From Candidatus Binataceae bacterium (GTDB lineage: Bacteria; Desulfobacterota; Binatia; Binatales; Binataceae), in NCBI GenBank assembly GCA_035294265.1, contig DATGLK010000004.1, positions 1-64,000 on the forward strand: a stretch of 64,000 nucleotides of DNA, written 5' to 3'. Each line of letters starts with the position of its first letter. Position 1 is the stretch's first letter. Below are positions 24,156 through 33,652 of the stretch, in pieces. The notes under the pieces were generated by a model. The model had not been told where the DNA came from, made no database searches, and worked only from the letters and a program-made list of their open reading frames with translations. Position numbers and translations under genes: made by a program.

Positions 24156-27100
24156 TCAGCGAAAATGGTGGGTGGCGGGCAGGTTGGCCGGCAATTTCAG
24201 TTCGGCGAAGCGCCGCCCGCGCAGCGCGCTGACCCCGTCCTGGCGCTGTACCACACCCTGGATCAGCAGGATCGGTGCACGATGGAGCAGTGGGCGATAT
24301 TCCTGGAAAAGGTCGGGTGTCACGATCACGTTGGCGATTCCACTTTCATCCTCCAGGGTGAGAAAAAGAAAACCCTTGGCGGTGCCTGGCCGCTGACGCA
24401 CGATCACCAGCCCTGCGACCTTGACCAATGCGCCCGGCGCGGCCGAAGCAAGATCGCTGGCGCGCAGGACGCCGCGCGCGGCCAGCTTTGAACGCAGATG
24501 GGTCATCAAGTGCGGGCCGGTGGTGAGGCCGGTTGAAGCATAATCGGCGCGGGTCTGCTCCAGCGCCGACAGCGGTGGCAGGTGGCTTCGCGCGGGCGGC
24601 GGTTGGCGACCGGCGAACAGGCCGCTGGGATCGCGGGGTAGGGCGGCGGCCTGCCAAAGCGCTTGGCGCCGCTCCAGTCCCAGCGTCGCCAAGGCGCCGG
24701 CATAGGCCAAAGTGTCCAGTTCGCGGGAATTGGGGGCGGCGCGGCGGGCCAAATCGGCTAGCGAGGCGAAGGGCGCGCCCGCTACGATCCGGTCGCCGAC
24801 CTGGGCGCGCAGACCGGCGATATATTTGAGGCCCAGGCGCAGGGCCAGATGGCGGCCGGCAGGTTCAATCGTGCATTCCCAGCGCGAGCGATTGACGTCG
24901 GCCGGGTGGACTTCCAGGCCGTGGCGCTGAGCGTCCTTGACGATGGTGGCCGGATGGTAGAAGCCCATTGGATAGCAGTTTAACAAAGCAGCATAAAATG
25001 CTACCGGATGATGGCACTTGAGATAGGCCGAGGCGTAGGCGATAAGCGCGAAGCTGGCGGCGTGCGATTCGGGAAAGCCATAGAGCGCGAAGGAGCTGAC
25101 GCTGGCGATGATTTGGTCCGCCGCCTCGCCGTAAATTCCATTGCGCGCCATCCCCTCGCGCAGCCGTGCCTGCAAGGATTCCATCCGCGCGTGCGAGCGC
25201 TTGAAGCCCATCGCGCGGCGCAATTCTTCGGCTGCGCCGCCGCTGAAGCCCGCCGCCGTCATCGCCATTCGCAGCAACTGCTCCTGGAACAGCGGCACGC
25301 CCAGGGTGCGGCGCAAGATCGGCTCCAGCGAGGGATGGGGATAGCTGACCGGGGCGCGGCCGGCGCGCCGCTGCAAGTAGGGGTTGACCATTTTGCCGAC
25401 GATCGGGCCGGGGCGAATGATCGCGACTTCGACTACCAGATCGTAAAAACTGCGCGGCTGCATCCGCGGCAAGGTCGCCATCTGAGCCCGGCTCTCGACC
25501 TGGAAGACACCCACCGTGTCGGCTGCCCGCAGCATTTGGTAGGTGGCGGGATCGTCAAGCGGCAGACGGGCCAGATCGACCGTAAGGCCCTCGTGCTGGC
25601 GGATTAGCGGAATAGCCTGCTCCAGCACTGCCAGCATCCCCAGTCCCAACAGATCGACCTTGATAATTCCCAGGTCGGCGCAATCCTCCTTGTCCCATTG
25701 GATTACCACCCGCCCGGCCATCGAAGCCGGCTCCAGCGGCACGATCTCATCTAGCGAGCTGGCGGCGATAACCATTCCGCCGCTGTGCTGGCCCAGATGG
25801 CGCGGCAGATTCTGCATCGCGGCCACCAACTCCACCAGCATCCCGATGCGCGGGGCGGCAAGATCCACCCCGCCGGCCGCCAGCATCGCCGCCAGCTCGT
25901 CGCGGTCATCGCGAAATTCGTAGGCGCGCGCCAACTTGGCGATCCGATCGACCTGATCCGGTGTCAGCCCCAGGACTTTGCCCACCTCGCGCACCGCGCT
26001 GCGAGTGCGATAGGTGATCACGTTGGCGGTCATCGCGGCGCCGCGCGCGCCATAGCGGCGGTAGAGATATTGAATCACCCGCTCGCGCTGCTCGCCGCTG
26101 GGTAGATCGAGATCGATGTCGGGCCATTCACCCCGCTCTTCGGAAAGAAAACGCTCGAAGAGCAGTTCCATCCCAACCGCGTCCACCGCGGTAATTCCCA
26201 GGGCATAGCAAACCGCGCTGTTGGCGGCCGAGCCGCGCCCCTGGACCAGAATATTGTGCTCGCGACAGAACTGGACGATATCCCACACGATGAGGAAATA
26301 GCCGGCCAGCTTGAGTTTGGCGATCAGCGCCAGTTCATGCTCCAGTTGCTGGTGCACGCGCGGACCGATTTCACTCCAACGCTGACGCGCTCCCGCGTAA
26401 GTCAGCAATCGCAGATAGCTGTCGGGGGTTTGGTCAGGTGGTAGCGGATAATCGGGAAAGCGATAGCCGAGATCGGCCAACGTGAACTCCAGCCGCGCGG
26501 CCAGTTCGTGGGTCGCGCTTATCGCCTGGGGCAGATCGGCGAACAGCGCCGCCATCTCGGTCGGTGCCTTTAGATGGCGCTCGTGGTTGACCCATAGCGC
26601 GCGCCCGGCGCCGTCCAGCGTGGTCTTCATCCGGATACAGCTCAGGACGTCGAGTAGCGCCCGCTCCCGTCCGCCATGGCAGACGTCGTTGGTTGCGACG
26701 ATGGGCAGCGCGACCGCCTGGGCCAGGGCGAGCAGGCGGCGGTTGAGCCGCTCCTGGTCGGGGTCGAGATGGCGTTGCAGGTCGAGGTAGAGATTGCCAC
26801 GGCCGAAGGCGGCGCTCAGGCGCGCGCACAACGGGCGCGGATCCTGACCTTGCAGGAGCAGGCCGCTAATCGGACTGCGCGCGCCTCCAGCCAGGCAGAC
26901 CAAACCTGCGCCGAAGCGTTCCAGATCCTCCAGCCGTACGCGCCCCTTCCCCTTGGCCGGATAGATCGGCGCGCTGGGATCGTCGTTCAGCGGGCGCAGC
27001 TTGGCGGCAGTGATGAGCCGGCACAGGTTCTGGTAGCCGGCGCGATGGGCGGCCAATAGATAGAGCCGGCTTTGATCATCGAGACTGATTTCGGCACCTA

Positions 27101-27293
27101 CCAAAGGCTTGATCCCGGCGGCGCGTGCGGCGTGATAAAAGCGTGGCGCGCCGTAAAGCCCGTCGCGATCGCCCAGGGCCAGGGTGTGGTATCCCAGGGT
27201 CGCCGCGCGCTCAATCAGATCTTCGGGCAGCGTGGCGCCCTCCAGGAAGCTGAAGGCGCTGCGCGCACGCAATTCGACATATTGGAACGTCAT
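24156..27293 (-). CDS. dnaE2: Error-prone DNA polymerase III alpha subunit DnaE2 (ImuC)
   Basis: This is the 1045-residue catalytic polymerase of the ImuA-ImuB-DnaE2 translesion mutasome. The N-terminal PHP region (YVELRARSAFSFLEGATLPEDL) lacks the HSH-type metal site, as usual for DnaE2. The polymerase active site includes PDIDLDLPSGEQRE. Fingers and helix-hairpin-helix regions are present, and an OB-fold follows (KVAGLVIVRQRPGTAKGF...LTLEDESGIANVIV). The length matches DnaE2 (about 1050) rather than replicative DnaE1. It starts nine bases after imuB. The family is normally LexA-regulated. Confidence 0.96.
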   Translation of the reverse strand: MTFQYVELRARSAFSFLEGATLPEDLIERAATLGYHTLALGDRDGLYGAPRFYHAARAAGIKPLVGAEISLDDQSRLYLLAAHRAGYQNLCRLITAAKLRPLNDDPSAPIYPAKGKGRVRLEDLERFGAGLVCLAGGARSPISGLLLQGQDPRPLCARLSAAFGRGNLYLDLQRHLDPDQERLNRRLLALAQAVALPIVATNDVCHGGRERALLDVLSCIRMKTTLDGAGRALWVNHERHLKAPTEMAALFADLPQAISATHELAARLEFTLADLGYRFPDYPLPPDQTPDSYLRLLTYAGARQRWSEIGPRVHQQLEHELALIAKLKLAGYFLIVWDIVQFCREHNILVQGRGSAANSAVCYALGITAVDAVGMELLFERFLSEERGEWPDIDLDLPSGEQRERVIQYLYRRYGARGAAMTANVITYRTRSAVREVGKVLGLTPDQVDRIAKLARAYEFRDDRDELAAMLAAGGVDLAAPRIGMLVELVAAMQNLPRHLGQHSGGMVIAASSLDEIVPLEPASMAGRVVIQWDKEDCADLGIIKVDLLGLGMLAVLEQAIPLIRQHEGLTVDLARLPLDDPATYQMLRAADTVGVFQVESRAQMATLPRMQPRSFYDLVVEVAIIRPGPIVGKMVNPYLQRRAGRAPVSYPHPSLEPILRRTLGVPLFQEQLLRMAMTAAGFSGGAAEELRRAMGFKRSHARMESLQARLREGMARNGIYGEAADQIIASVSSFALYGFPESHAASFALIAYASAYLKCHHPVAFYAALLNCYPMGFYHPATIVKDAQRHGLEVHPADVNRSRWECTIEPAGRHLALRLGLKYIAGLRAQVGDRIVAGAPFASLADLARRAAPNSRELDTLAYAGALATLGLERRQALWQAAALPRDPSGLFAGRQPPPARSHLPPLSALEQTRADYASTGLTTGPHLMTHLRSKLAARGVLRASDLASAAPGALVKVAGLVIVRQRPGTAKGFLFLTLEDESGIANVIVTPDLFQEYRPLLHRAPILLIQGVVQRQDGVSALRGRRFAELKLPANLPATHHFR

Positions 27294-27302
27294 CGAAGAT
27301 CT

Positions 27303-28799
27303 TCAGTCGTAGATTCCATCCATGAACCAGCGGCTGGTGGCGAGATCGTGGTAGAGGCGATAAATCGCGCCGTCACTCAGAGCCATCTCGTAGTAATCGC
27401 GGGCAAAACCGCCAGTTGCCGGCCGATCCCACCATTCACCTTGCCGCCGCCACGGTCCCGCCATCGCGACCACGCGCGCGCTTATCCCCTCGCCGCGCAC
27501 GAATTCGGGCAGCCCGCGTGCGCATAGCACCTCGACTGCATGAGCCGGTCGCAGCGCGCGAATTACCATGCAATTGAACTCGGCCGCCGGCGCGCTGGGT
27601 TGTGGCCTGGGCGGAGGGGGTGCGAAAGGATGACGTTCCAAAGCCTCGGGGCGATAGGAGTTGGCAGGGAGCAGAGTGCCTACCCGATCCGGACCGCACA
27701 ACGTCACCAAGCGTGCCAGCGTGGTTTGCAACCGCTCCGGCGCGGGCGTGGGGGGTAGAAAAAGATCGCTTTGAGCCGGGCGCGGCAGGCTGGGCTGCGC
27801 GCTCAAGGTGATTTTCTCGACTCCGGCGAGGGGCGGCTGTTTTTCCAACTCCAGCAGGAGCAATGCCAGCAAAGGGCGCACTTCATGGGTGGGCGCGGCC
27901 AGCGCGATGTGGCGCTCGTCGTGGCGATGGTCGGTCAGGGCCAGCGACAAATTCAAGGCACCCACGCTCAGGCCGCGTATCCTCAGCCGTGCACTCAGCC
28001 GCTCCAAGAGCGCGCGCAGAATAAAGCTCAGCGGCCCCAGGCTCTCCAGCCCGTACTCCAGATCCATTCCCTCGATGAATTCTTCGGCCGCCGGCGTGCA
28101 GACCAGGACGGCGCCGTTACGATCGCCGCGCAGCAGATGGAGCAACGACAGCGCCTCGGGGCCCATCCTGCCGCCCAGCTCCGCGGCGTCCAGCCGCGCC
28201 AGATCGCCCAGGCGGCGGATTCCCAGCCGCTCCAGCCGCGCTTCCAGCTCGGGGTTGGTTACCAGCTCCAGCGGCAGCCAGTTGAGGAACTCCGCTTCCC
28301 GGCCAGGATCGATAACTCGGATCGGGCCGCATGCGGCGGCCAGCGCGGCCACGCTTTTGCTGGCCGCGATTCCCACCGCCGGCGCAATTCCTACCGCACG
28401 CGCACGGCGGACTAATTCGAGCGCCAGGAGCTGATCGGGGCCGTAAAGCGCATTGAGGCCGGCCAAATCCAGGAAGAGCTTGCCCGGCTCCGCTACTTCT
28501 ATCAGAGGTGAAAAAGAGGCGGCGACATCAAGCAGGGCGGCCGCGGCGGCCTGCTCCAGGGCGGGTGCACGCGGGACCACTATCAGATCAGGGAGTACCG
28601 CGCGCCCTTGCGCCACGGTCATGCCGGTGACAATTCCTAGGCGCGCTGCCGCCGGCGCAACAAATCCCAGCGGCGCTCGCATCCCCGCCCCCAAGCTGAT
28701 CGCGAAGGCTGCCTCTCGCAGCTCCGGGGCGGCCCGGCGATAGGCTGCCAATGGCAGGTCTTTGATCAGCAGACAGGCGATTCGTCGGCCCGAGGGCAT
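27303..28799 (-). CDS. imuB: Y-family polymerase-like ImuB
   Basis: This 498-residue ImuB is a DinB/UmuC-fold protein that acts as scaffold for DnaE2 and the sliding clamp rather than as a polymerase. The N-terminus reads RRIACLLIKDLPLAAYRR, where catalytic polymerases would have the DxD metal site. EPGKLFLDLAGLNALYG replaces the SxDE motif. A helix-hairpin-helix region (RLERLGIRRLGDLARL) and a C-terminal domain follow. It lies between imuA (13 bases upstream) and dnaE2 (nine bases downstream), a single transcription unit. Confidence 0.93.
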   Translation of the reverse strand: MPSGRRIACLLIKDLPLAAYRRAAPELREAAFAISLGAGMRAPLGFVAPAAARLGIVTGMTVAQGRAVLPDLIVVPRAPALEQAAAAALLDVAASFSPLIEVAEPGKLFLDLAGLNALYGPDQLLALELVRRARAVGIAPAVGIAASKSVAALAAACGPIRVIDPGREAEFLNWLPLELVTNPELEARLERLGIRRLGDLARLDAAELGGRMGPEALSLLHLLRGDRNGAVLVCTPAAEEFIEGMDLEYGLESLGPLSFILRALLERLSARLRIRGLSVGALNLSLALTDHRHDERHIALAAPTHEVRPLLALLLLELEKQPPLAGVEKITLSAQPSLPRPAQSDLFLPPTPAPERLQTTLARLVTLCGPDRVGTLLPANSYRPEALERHPFAPPPPRPQPSAPAAEFNCMVIRALRPAHAVEVLCARGLPEFVRGEGISARVVAMAGPWRRQGEWWDRPATGGFARDYYEMALSDGAIYRLYHDLATSRWFMDGIYD

Positions 28800-28812
28800 G
28801 GCACGGACACCC

Positions 28813-29628
28813 TCAGGCTCGACGGGCCAGCGGGCGCGCTAAACCATTCCCGCGCCAAGCTGACGGTTCTATCGGTGCGGTCAAGCAATGCCATCGGGCG
28901 ACGCGCGCACAGGGACCCAGCTTATTGCGGCTGATTAGTCCCGCTACCTCGATCCCATTAAACAGGGCGGGGCGAGCGGTAGCATTGATAGTTCCAGCTC
29001 GCGGCCACAATAGCTGTCCCCTTATATGGTCGCGATTGAAGAGGGGCTGCGTACAGCGCAATTCCAGGCTGAGGGCGGCGAAAGTACCGCATAGGGGACG
29101 GCGGGCCAGAATAATCAGCGCGCTGCCGGCGCGTTCGGCCAGCCGCGCCAACCGCAGCCCCACGCTGGGTGCCAATGGTGTCCGGCAGGGTTCCAAATCG
29201 AGTACGATCAAGCCGAAACCGCCGGCCGCAAGCAGCAGCTCGGTAGCCTTCAAGCAATTCTTTAAGATTGACGGAAAACACGGGCCTTCCTGAGCGTACA
29301 TTGGAGGATTAACCCACAGAATCCGGCGTGCATCGCCGCCCCCCGCGATAATCGAGGCAGGATCGAAGGCGTTGGGCAGATCGACTATCGCTACAGTCTC
29401 GCCCGCGCGGCTGGCGGCGATAATGAAGCTGGCCCCCAGGGAGCTTTTGCCCGAGCTTGGACCACCGGTAAATTCGCTGATCCGGCCGCGGGGGATGCCG
29501 CCCTGAAGCCAGCGGTCGATAGGGCCGATTACCGCACTCAGGCGCCGCTGTTTGCGAGTTATTTCGCGCCCCCGAAAAACTCCAGCGATACTTGAGATAT
29601 TCGAAGACTGGGCGAGCGGCGCTGCCAT
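28813..29628 (-). CDS. imuA: RecA-like mutagenesis protein ImuA
   Basis: This 271-residue RecA/SulA-related protein is the first gene of the mutagenesis cassette. It has the segment PIDRWLQGGIPRGRISEFTGG and a Walker A-like GGPSSGKSS (about 55-63), then a Walker B-like LIVLDLEP. It assists loading or regulation of ImuB and DnaE2 in translesion synthesis. The chosen ATG lies only six bases after a good -10 element and has no ribosome-binding sequence, implying a leaderless message. No classical SOS box was found upstream. Confidence 0.9.
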   Translation of the reverse strand: MAAPLAQSSNISSIAGVFRGREITRKQRRLSAVIGPIDRWLQGGIPRGRISEFTGGPSSGKSSLGASFIIAASRAGETVAIVDLPNAFDPASIIAGGGDARRILWVNPPMYAQEGPCFPSILKNCLKATELLLAAGGFGLIVLDLEPCRTPLAPSVGLRLARLAERAGSALIILARRPLCGTFAALSLELRCTQPLFNRDHIRGQLLWPRAGTINATARPALFNGIEVAGLISRNKLGPCARVARWHCLTAPIEPSAWRGNGLARPLARRA

Positions 29629-29634
29629 CCCGCT

Positions 29635-29663
29635 ATTTTCGTTTTTTATTCGCTTTTTGTCAA
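29635..29663 (-). promoter_or_regulatory. Sigma-70-like promoter of the imuA-imuB-dnaE2 cassette
   Basis: On the minus strand TTGACA (29663-29658) is separated by exactly 17 bases from GAAAAT (29640-29635), four of six matches to TATAAT. Initiation about seven bases on would fall at or beside the imuA ATG (29628). I see no LexA-type palindrome over it, so how it is induced is unclear. Confidence 0.5.
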
Positions 29664-29889
29664 ACGCTCAGAGTTAAGTGCTTCCGCAGCGCTCGCTTCC
29701 TCTCTCTCCTTGGTCAGAGGGGAAAAAGATTGAGGAAAAAGCCTTTATCCAGTGCTGTTTTAAGTAGCGTGCCGATCTCGCCCCCAGCGAGTTCAGCTAC
29801 GTTAGTGGCGCGGGCGGGCCCCTGCCCGCGCCAGCGATAGCGGGCACGGTGAGGCCCGCCCCAACCTGGTTGAGGTGGCCGTGGCGCCT

Positions 29890-30636
29890 TCAGCGCGCGC
29901 GCTCGAAGAGCGCATCCAGTTGAAGAATCTCACTGCTGCGCGGTTCGGTCAGCCATCCCACGGGGCGTAAAAACTTGAAACCGGTCTGCGCCATTATCTC
30001 GACCAGATCGAGGAAGAGGGGCTCGCCGTCGTACAGGGGGCGCAACGAGGTTTCGGCGATCACCCATCGCACCCGCGCCAGCATCGCGCTGGCACCCGCG
30101 ATCACCTTGGCTTCATAACCCTGGACATCGAGCTTGAGCAGGACTGGCGGCGGGAGTTCCAGAGAGCCGAAGAATTGGTCGAGGGTGGATACTTTGATCA
30201 GGATAGACCCGACTTCACGGGCGTTCGGGAAGGCCTCGCGATGGCCCTGGCCCAGCGGCAGTAGAGAGCTTGAATGGCTGTGCGCATTGAGATGGAACTG
30301 GCGCTCTCCGGCAGCTTCGCCCAGCGCCAGGGAATGTGCTTCGACCTGGGGCAGCGAGGCGGTATTGCGTTTGAGCTGCTCCCAGACTTGTGGGATTGGC
30401 TCGAAGGCGTAGAGCTTGGAGGGCGCGAGCAGCTTGACGGCGGCGACCGCGAACTGGCCCGCGTTGGCGCCGACGTCGATTACCGTTTGTGGGTGTATAT
30501 TCTGTCGGCGCAGCGCGTCCACCATCCGGAACGAGGTCAGTGAGAACTTCGGCCACTTACATAGCGCCCGCGCAATCCGTAATTTTTCCCCAATCTCAGC
30601 CCCAAAAATCATCGACGGCATCTTTTCATACTTCAT
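29890..30636 (-). CDS. FkbM-family methyltransferase
   Basis: This 248-residue SAM-dependent methyltransferase of the FkbM family usually O-methylates sugars or polyketides. The SAM site is TVIDVGANAGQFAVAA (about 54-69), followed by KLYAFEPIPQVWEQL. A LLKLDVQGYEAKVIAGA segment and WVIAETSL complete the family pattern. It stands alone upstream of the mutagenesis cassette, with no glycosyltransferase nearby, so the acceptor is unknown. The ATG at 30636 is used; ATGs six and nine codons in are alternatives. About 240 bases upstream are empty apart from the approach to the tRNA gene. Confidence 0.88.
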   Translation of the reverse strand: MKYEKMPSMIFGAEIGEKLRIARALCKWPKFSLTSFRMVDALRRQNIHPQTVIDVGANAGQFAVAAVKLLAPSKLYAFEPIPQVWEQLKRNTASLPQVEAHSLALGEAAGERQFHLNAHSHSSSLLPLGQGHREAFPNAREVGSILIKVSTLDQFFGSLELPPPVLLKLDVQGYEAKVIAGASAMLARVRWVIAETSLRPLYDGEPLFLDLVEIMAQTGFKFLRPVGWLTEPRSSEILQLDALFERAR

Positions 30637-30873
30637 GTCCGGGCGAAACGCCCAGGTAGGAAGGCAAACCCCGAGGTAAAGATCCTATGAGGATTATCCT
30701 GCGCGCAGTTATAAATGCTGAGCAAGCCGCCAACGGATGCTGCACACCTGGTGGCGCAGATGGTTACTAGCACGATAGCGCAAGCATGCAGGCCAACTCT
30801 CGCCACCGTGCCCTCAACCGTTTCTTCGGTGACAGGGTGTTTTGCGTGCTCGATTGCAGTACGTCTGCTGTCG

Positions 30874-30948
30874 TGGTGGGCGGTGCAGGTTTCGAACCTG
30901 CGACCCCCGGCTTGTAAGGCCGATGCTCTACCGCTGAGCTAACCGCCC
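30874..30948 (-). tRNA. tRNA-Val (anticodon TAC), CCA encoded
   Basis: Read on the minus strand, the acceptor stem GGGCGGT (30948-30942) pairs fully with ACCGCCC (30884-30878). A D-arm follows (GCTC/GAGC with AGCGGTA). The anticodon arm is TCGGC-CTTACAA-GCCGG, giving anticodon TAC. The T-arm is GCAGG-TTCGAAA-CCTGC. The discriminator A is followed directly by an encoded CCA (30876-30874). It reads GTA and probably other GTN valine codons. The flanks (30637-30873 and 30949-31214) hold no gene I can support. Confidence 0.96.
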
Positions 30949-31214
30949 ACGGAATAACCTTCGCAACTTATCGCGGTTGCGACAACGTCGCTTGGCACCG
31001 CACGATTGACGCCACACCAATAATAGACGGCCGAAAGGAATTCGGCGACCCCGGCCCGCCACGCGGCCGCCTCCGAGTCGGAAGGCGTCAATCACGGGCG
31101 GGTAGAGAATCAGACCCGGCGGGCGCAAGCAACCTCTCGAGCCGATGACGAGCCGCATTGGCAAGCGGGGAAAGGCCCGGAGAAGACCATTGGCCAGCCC
31201 TCTGATCAATGCCC

Positions 31215-33497
31215 CTATTTGGTCTCCAGTTCGAATACGACCGGCTGCGTGGCAGGCGGAGGGCTGGGCGGCTTTTTACGCGACAGCCCTAAGCGCGAAT
31301 TCCAGCCGCCCGAGGGCGCCACGGGCGCGGAGGCGGCAACCTCCATCTTGTCCAGGTAGAGACTGATAGCATGGTCGCGCGGATAACGTTCAGCCAGCTT
31401 GCGCATCGCCTCCCAGCCTTGGGGCTGGGAACCGTTGACTAGCTGGTGCACCGCGGCGGAGAAACTCTGATAGAAGCCCAAATCCAGCGAGTCTTTCGCG
31501 CGGCCGGCGATTTCCACGATAGCCACCGGATGCTGCTTGCCCTTGACCCGCACCAGACCCATGGTGCGGGTGATATATTCGCCCTGGGCTTCGGCGTAAG
31601 TCTGCTCGTTGACCAGAAACCGCACATCGAAGAAGCGCGTCAGGCCTTCGATCCGCGAGGCCAGGTTGACGGTGTCGCCAATCACCGAATAGTCAAAGCG
31701 CTGCTTGCCGCCGAAATTGCCGACGATCGCATCGCCAGTGGCGATACCGATGCCGATGGAAAGGTCGGCAAAGGCGGGAGCGGTTTGGCGCAATTTGTCC
31801 AGCGCCCCCAGCATCGCCAGCCCGCAGTCCACGGCGCTGCGCGCCGGGTTGGGCATGGTGGCGGGCGCGCCCCAAAACGCCATAATCCCGTCGCCCATCA
31901 ACTTGTCCACCACGCCTCCGCTTTGCATGATCACGTCGATCATCGCGGTCATATAGGTATTGAGCACCGCCACCAGCTCCTCGGGCGGCGTCCGCTCGGC
32001 GCGGCTGGTGAATCCTTTGATATCGGCGAACAGGATGCTCAAGTGGCGCCGTTCGCCGCCCAGCTTGAGCGCTCGCGGGTCTCGCACCAGAGTTTCGATG
32101 ACCGCGGGATGGAGATAGAACTCGAAGGCCCGCCGCAGGTAGCGCCGATCCTGCTCCTCGGTGAGATAACGGTAACTGCTAAGACCGCCGTAGGTGACGA
32201 AGGCGATGACCACCGGAGTAACCACTCCGACCATCAGGCCGTCGGCCAGAAGCAGGTGCTGTGCCGCCAAGTAGTAGAGTAGGCACAGCACCAGGGCGGC
32301 GGCGCCCGCCCAGGCGGCCGAGAGCAAGGCTACAGCCGCGCTCACCGCAAATCCGATCGTTAGCGCGCCCACCTGCTGCATTCCGGCCGTTACCGCGGTA
32401 CGGCGGATGAAGTCCCCGACCAGCAGATTGTCGATCGCGTTGGCGTTGATTTCGACGCCGGGAAAGTTCGAGCCCACCGCGGTCGACCATTTGTCGCCCA
32501 GCCCCAGCGCGGTCGCTCCGACCAGGACGATCTTGCCCGCCAGTTTGTCGGCCGCCACCCGATGGGCCACGATGTCGCTGACCGAGTAGTAGGGGAAGGT
32601 GTAGGCGGGACCGCGGAAGTTAACCAGCATTTTGCCCTGATCATCCACCGGCACCTCGATCGCTCCGACCTTGACGGCGGCAACCCCGTAGTTCGCCAGC
32701 GTAAGCGAGGTCATCGCACCGCCCGCGTAGGCGCTGGCCAAGGCCAGGAACAGGGGCTCGCAGTAGCGGTCGCCCAAGCGGATCACCAGCATCTCTGTGC
32801 GAAAGATTCCATCGGGATCGCTGGGCGCGTCGATGTATGCCGTGCCGCGCGCGGCGCGGTTGAGCACCGGCTGGTTGGGCATGTAGGCGATCGCGATTGG
32901 CAGGGACGGACGTGGGCCGGGGGGAAGCCGTACCAAGCCGTAGGTCATCGGTCCCGGCGGCACCACATGGCTTAAAAATCCGGGGTTCACTTGGCCGCGG
33001 TTGTGGGAGTCCGGAAGCTCCAGCGGATAGCCGATAAAAACCTTTCCCTGCGCCTTTATCGCCGCGGCCAAGGCCGGATCGTTGGCCGGTCCCAGTGCCC
33101 GCTCGATAGGATCCAGCGGCGCTCCGGCCCGGCGCAGCTCCGTGATGATGTTGGCGCGCGCCTGATCGGCGTTGTCGGCTTCGCTGAAGACCATGTCGAA
33201 GCCGATGACCGCGACGTGATAGGCCTGCAGCGCCGAGACCAGCTTGGCGATCGTGGCCCTGGGCCAGGGCCATCGGCCCAGTTCGGCCACGCTCTTGTCG
33301 TCGATCGCGGCGATCGCCACCACACCCGTGGGCGCTTTGACGCCGCGAGCATACAGGCGCAGGTCATCGGCTTTGAGCTCGATGAAGTTCAGCAGCGTGG
33401 GATAGTGAGAGTTGAGCACAAACAGCGCTACCGTGATCGAAGCGCCTATGAGAAAGGTGCGCAGCCTGCCGGACAAAATCTTTGTCAATGCGCCCAT
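31215..33497 (-). CDS. CHASE2-domain membrane adenylate/guanylate cyclase
   Basis: This 760-residue inner-membrane sensor makes cyclic nucleotide. A first membrane helix (about 13-30) precedes an extracytoplasmic CHASE2 domain (37-360), with AIAAIDDKSVAELGRWPWPR and a distal GKIVLVGATALGLGD. About three membrane helices (372-440) lead to a class III cyclase domain (483-665). The metal aspartates lie in ILFADIKGF (D491) and LMGDGIMAFWG (D536), and DYSVIGDTVNLASRIE supplies the purine and transition-state residues. It looks catalytically intact; adenylate is the likelier product. It lies 155 bases beyond the decahaem cytochrome gene on the same strand, in a block that also encodes a protein with two cNMP-binding domains. 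Confidence 0.92.
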   Translation of the reverse strand: MGALTKILSGRLRTFLIGASITVALFVLNSHYPTLLNFIELKADDLRLYARGVKAPTGVVAIAAIDDKSVAELGRWPWPRATIAKLVSALQAYHVAVIGFDMVFSEADNADQARANIITELRRAGAPLDPIERALGPANDPALAAAIKAQGKVFIGYPLELPDSHNRGQVNPGFLSHVVPPGPMTYGLVRLPPGPRPSLPIAIAYMPNQPVLNRAARGTAYIDAPSDPDGIFRTEMLVIRLGDRYCEPLFLALASAYAGGAMTSLTLANYGVAAVKVGAIEVPVDDQGKMLVNFRGPAYTFPYYSVSDIVAHRVAADKLAGKIVLVGATALGLGDKWSTAVGSNFPGVEINANAIDNLLVGDFIRRTAVTAGMQQVGALTIGFAVSAAVALLSAAWAGAAALVLCLLYYLAAQHLLLADGLMVGVVTPVVIAFVTYGGLSSYRYLTEEQDRRYLRRAFEFYLHPAVIETLVRDPRALKLGGERRHLSILFADIKGFTSRAERTPPEELVAVLNTYMTAMIDVIMQSGGVVDKLMGDGIMAFWGAPATMPNPARSAVDCGLAMLGALDKLRQTAPAFADLSIGIGIATGDAIVGNFGGKQRFDYSVIGDTVNLASRIEGLTRFFDVRFLVNEQTYAEAQGEYITRTMGLVRVKGKQHPVAIVEIAGRAKDSLDLGFYQSFSAAVHQLVNGSQPQGWEAMRKLAERYPRDHAISLYLDKMEVAASAPVAPSGGWNSRLGLSRKKPPSPPPATQPVVFELETK

Positions 33498-33652
33498 CCG
33501 CTATTGAATAGTAGCTCTAACTGAATTTAAGCGCCAATGCCGGATTTCTGGTGAGGTTACGCTAAATTTGGATGCGTCAATTGCTTAAATACAAGACTCG
33601 CAAAAGACGGCCGTTGATATCGAAAGCAGAAGCTTGGCCGAATCGGATCTTC

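Noticed and set aside
29629-29700. LexA box upstream of imuA
   Set aside because: No GTTC-N7-GTTC, CGAAC-type or CTGT-N8-ACAG arrangement is present; only a sigma-70-like promoter is seen.
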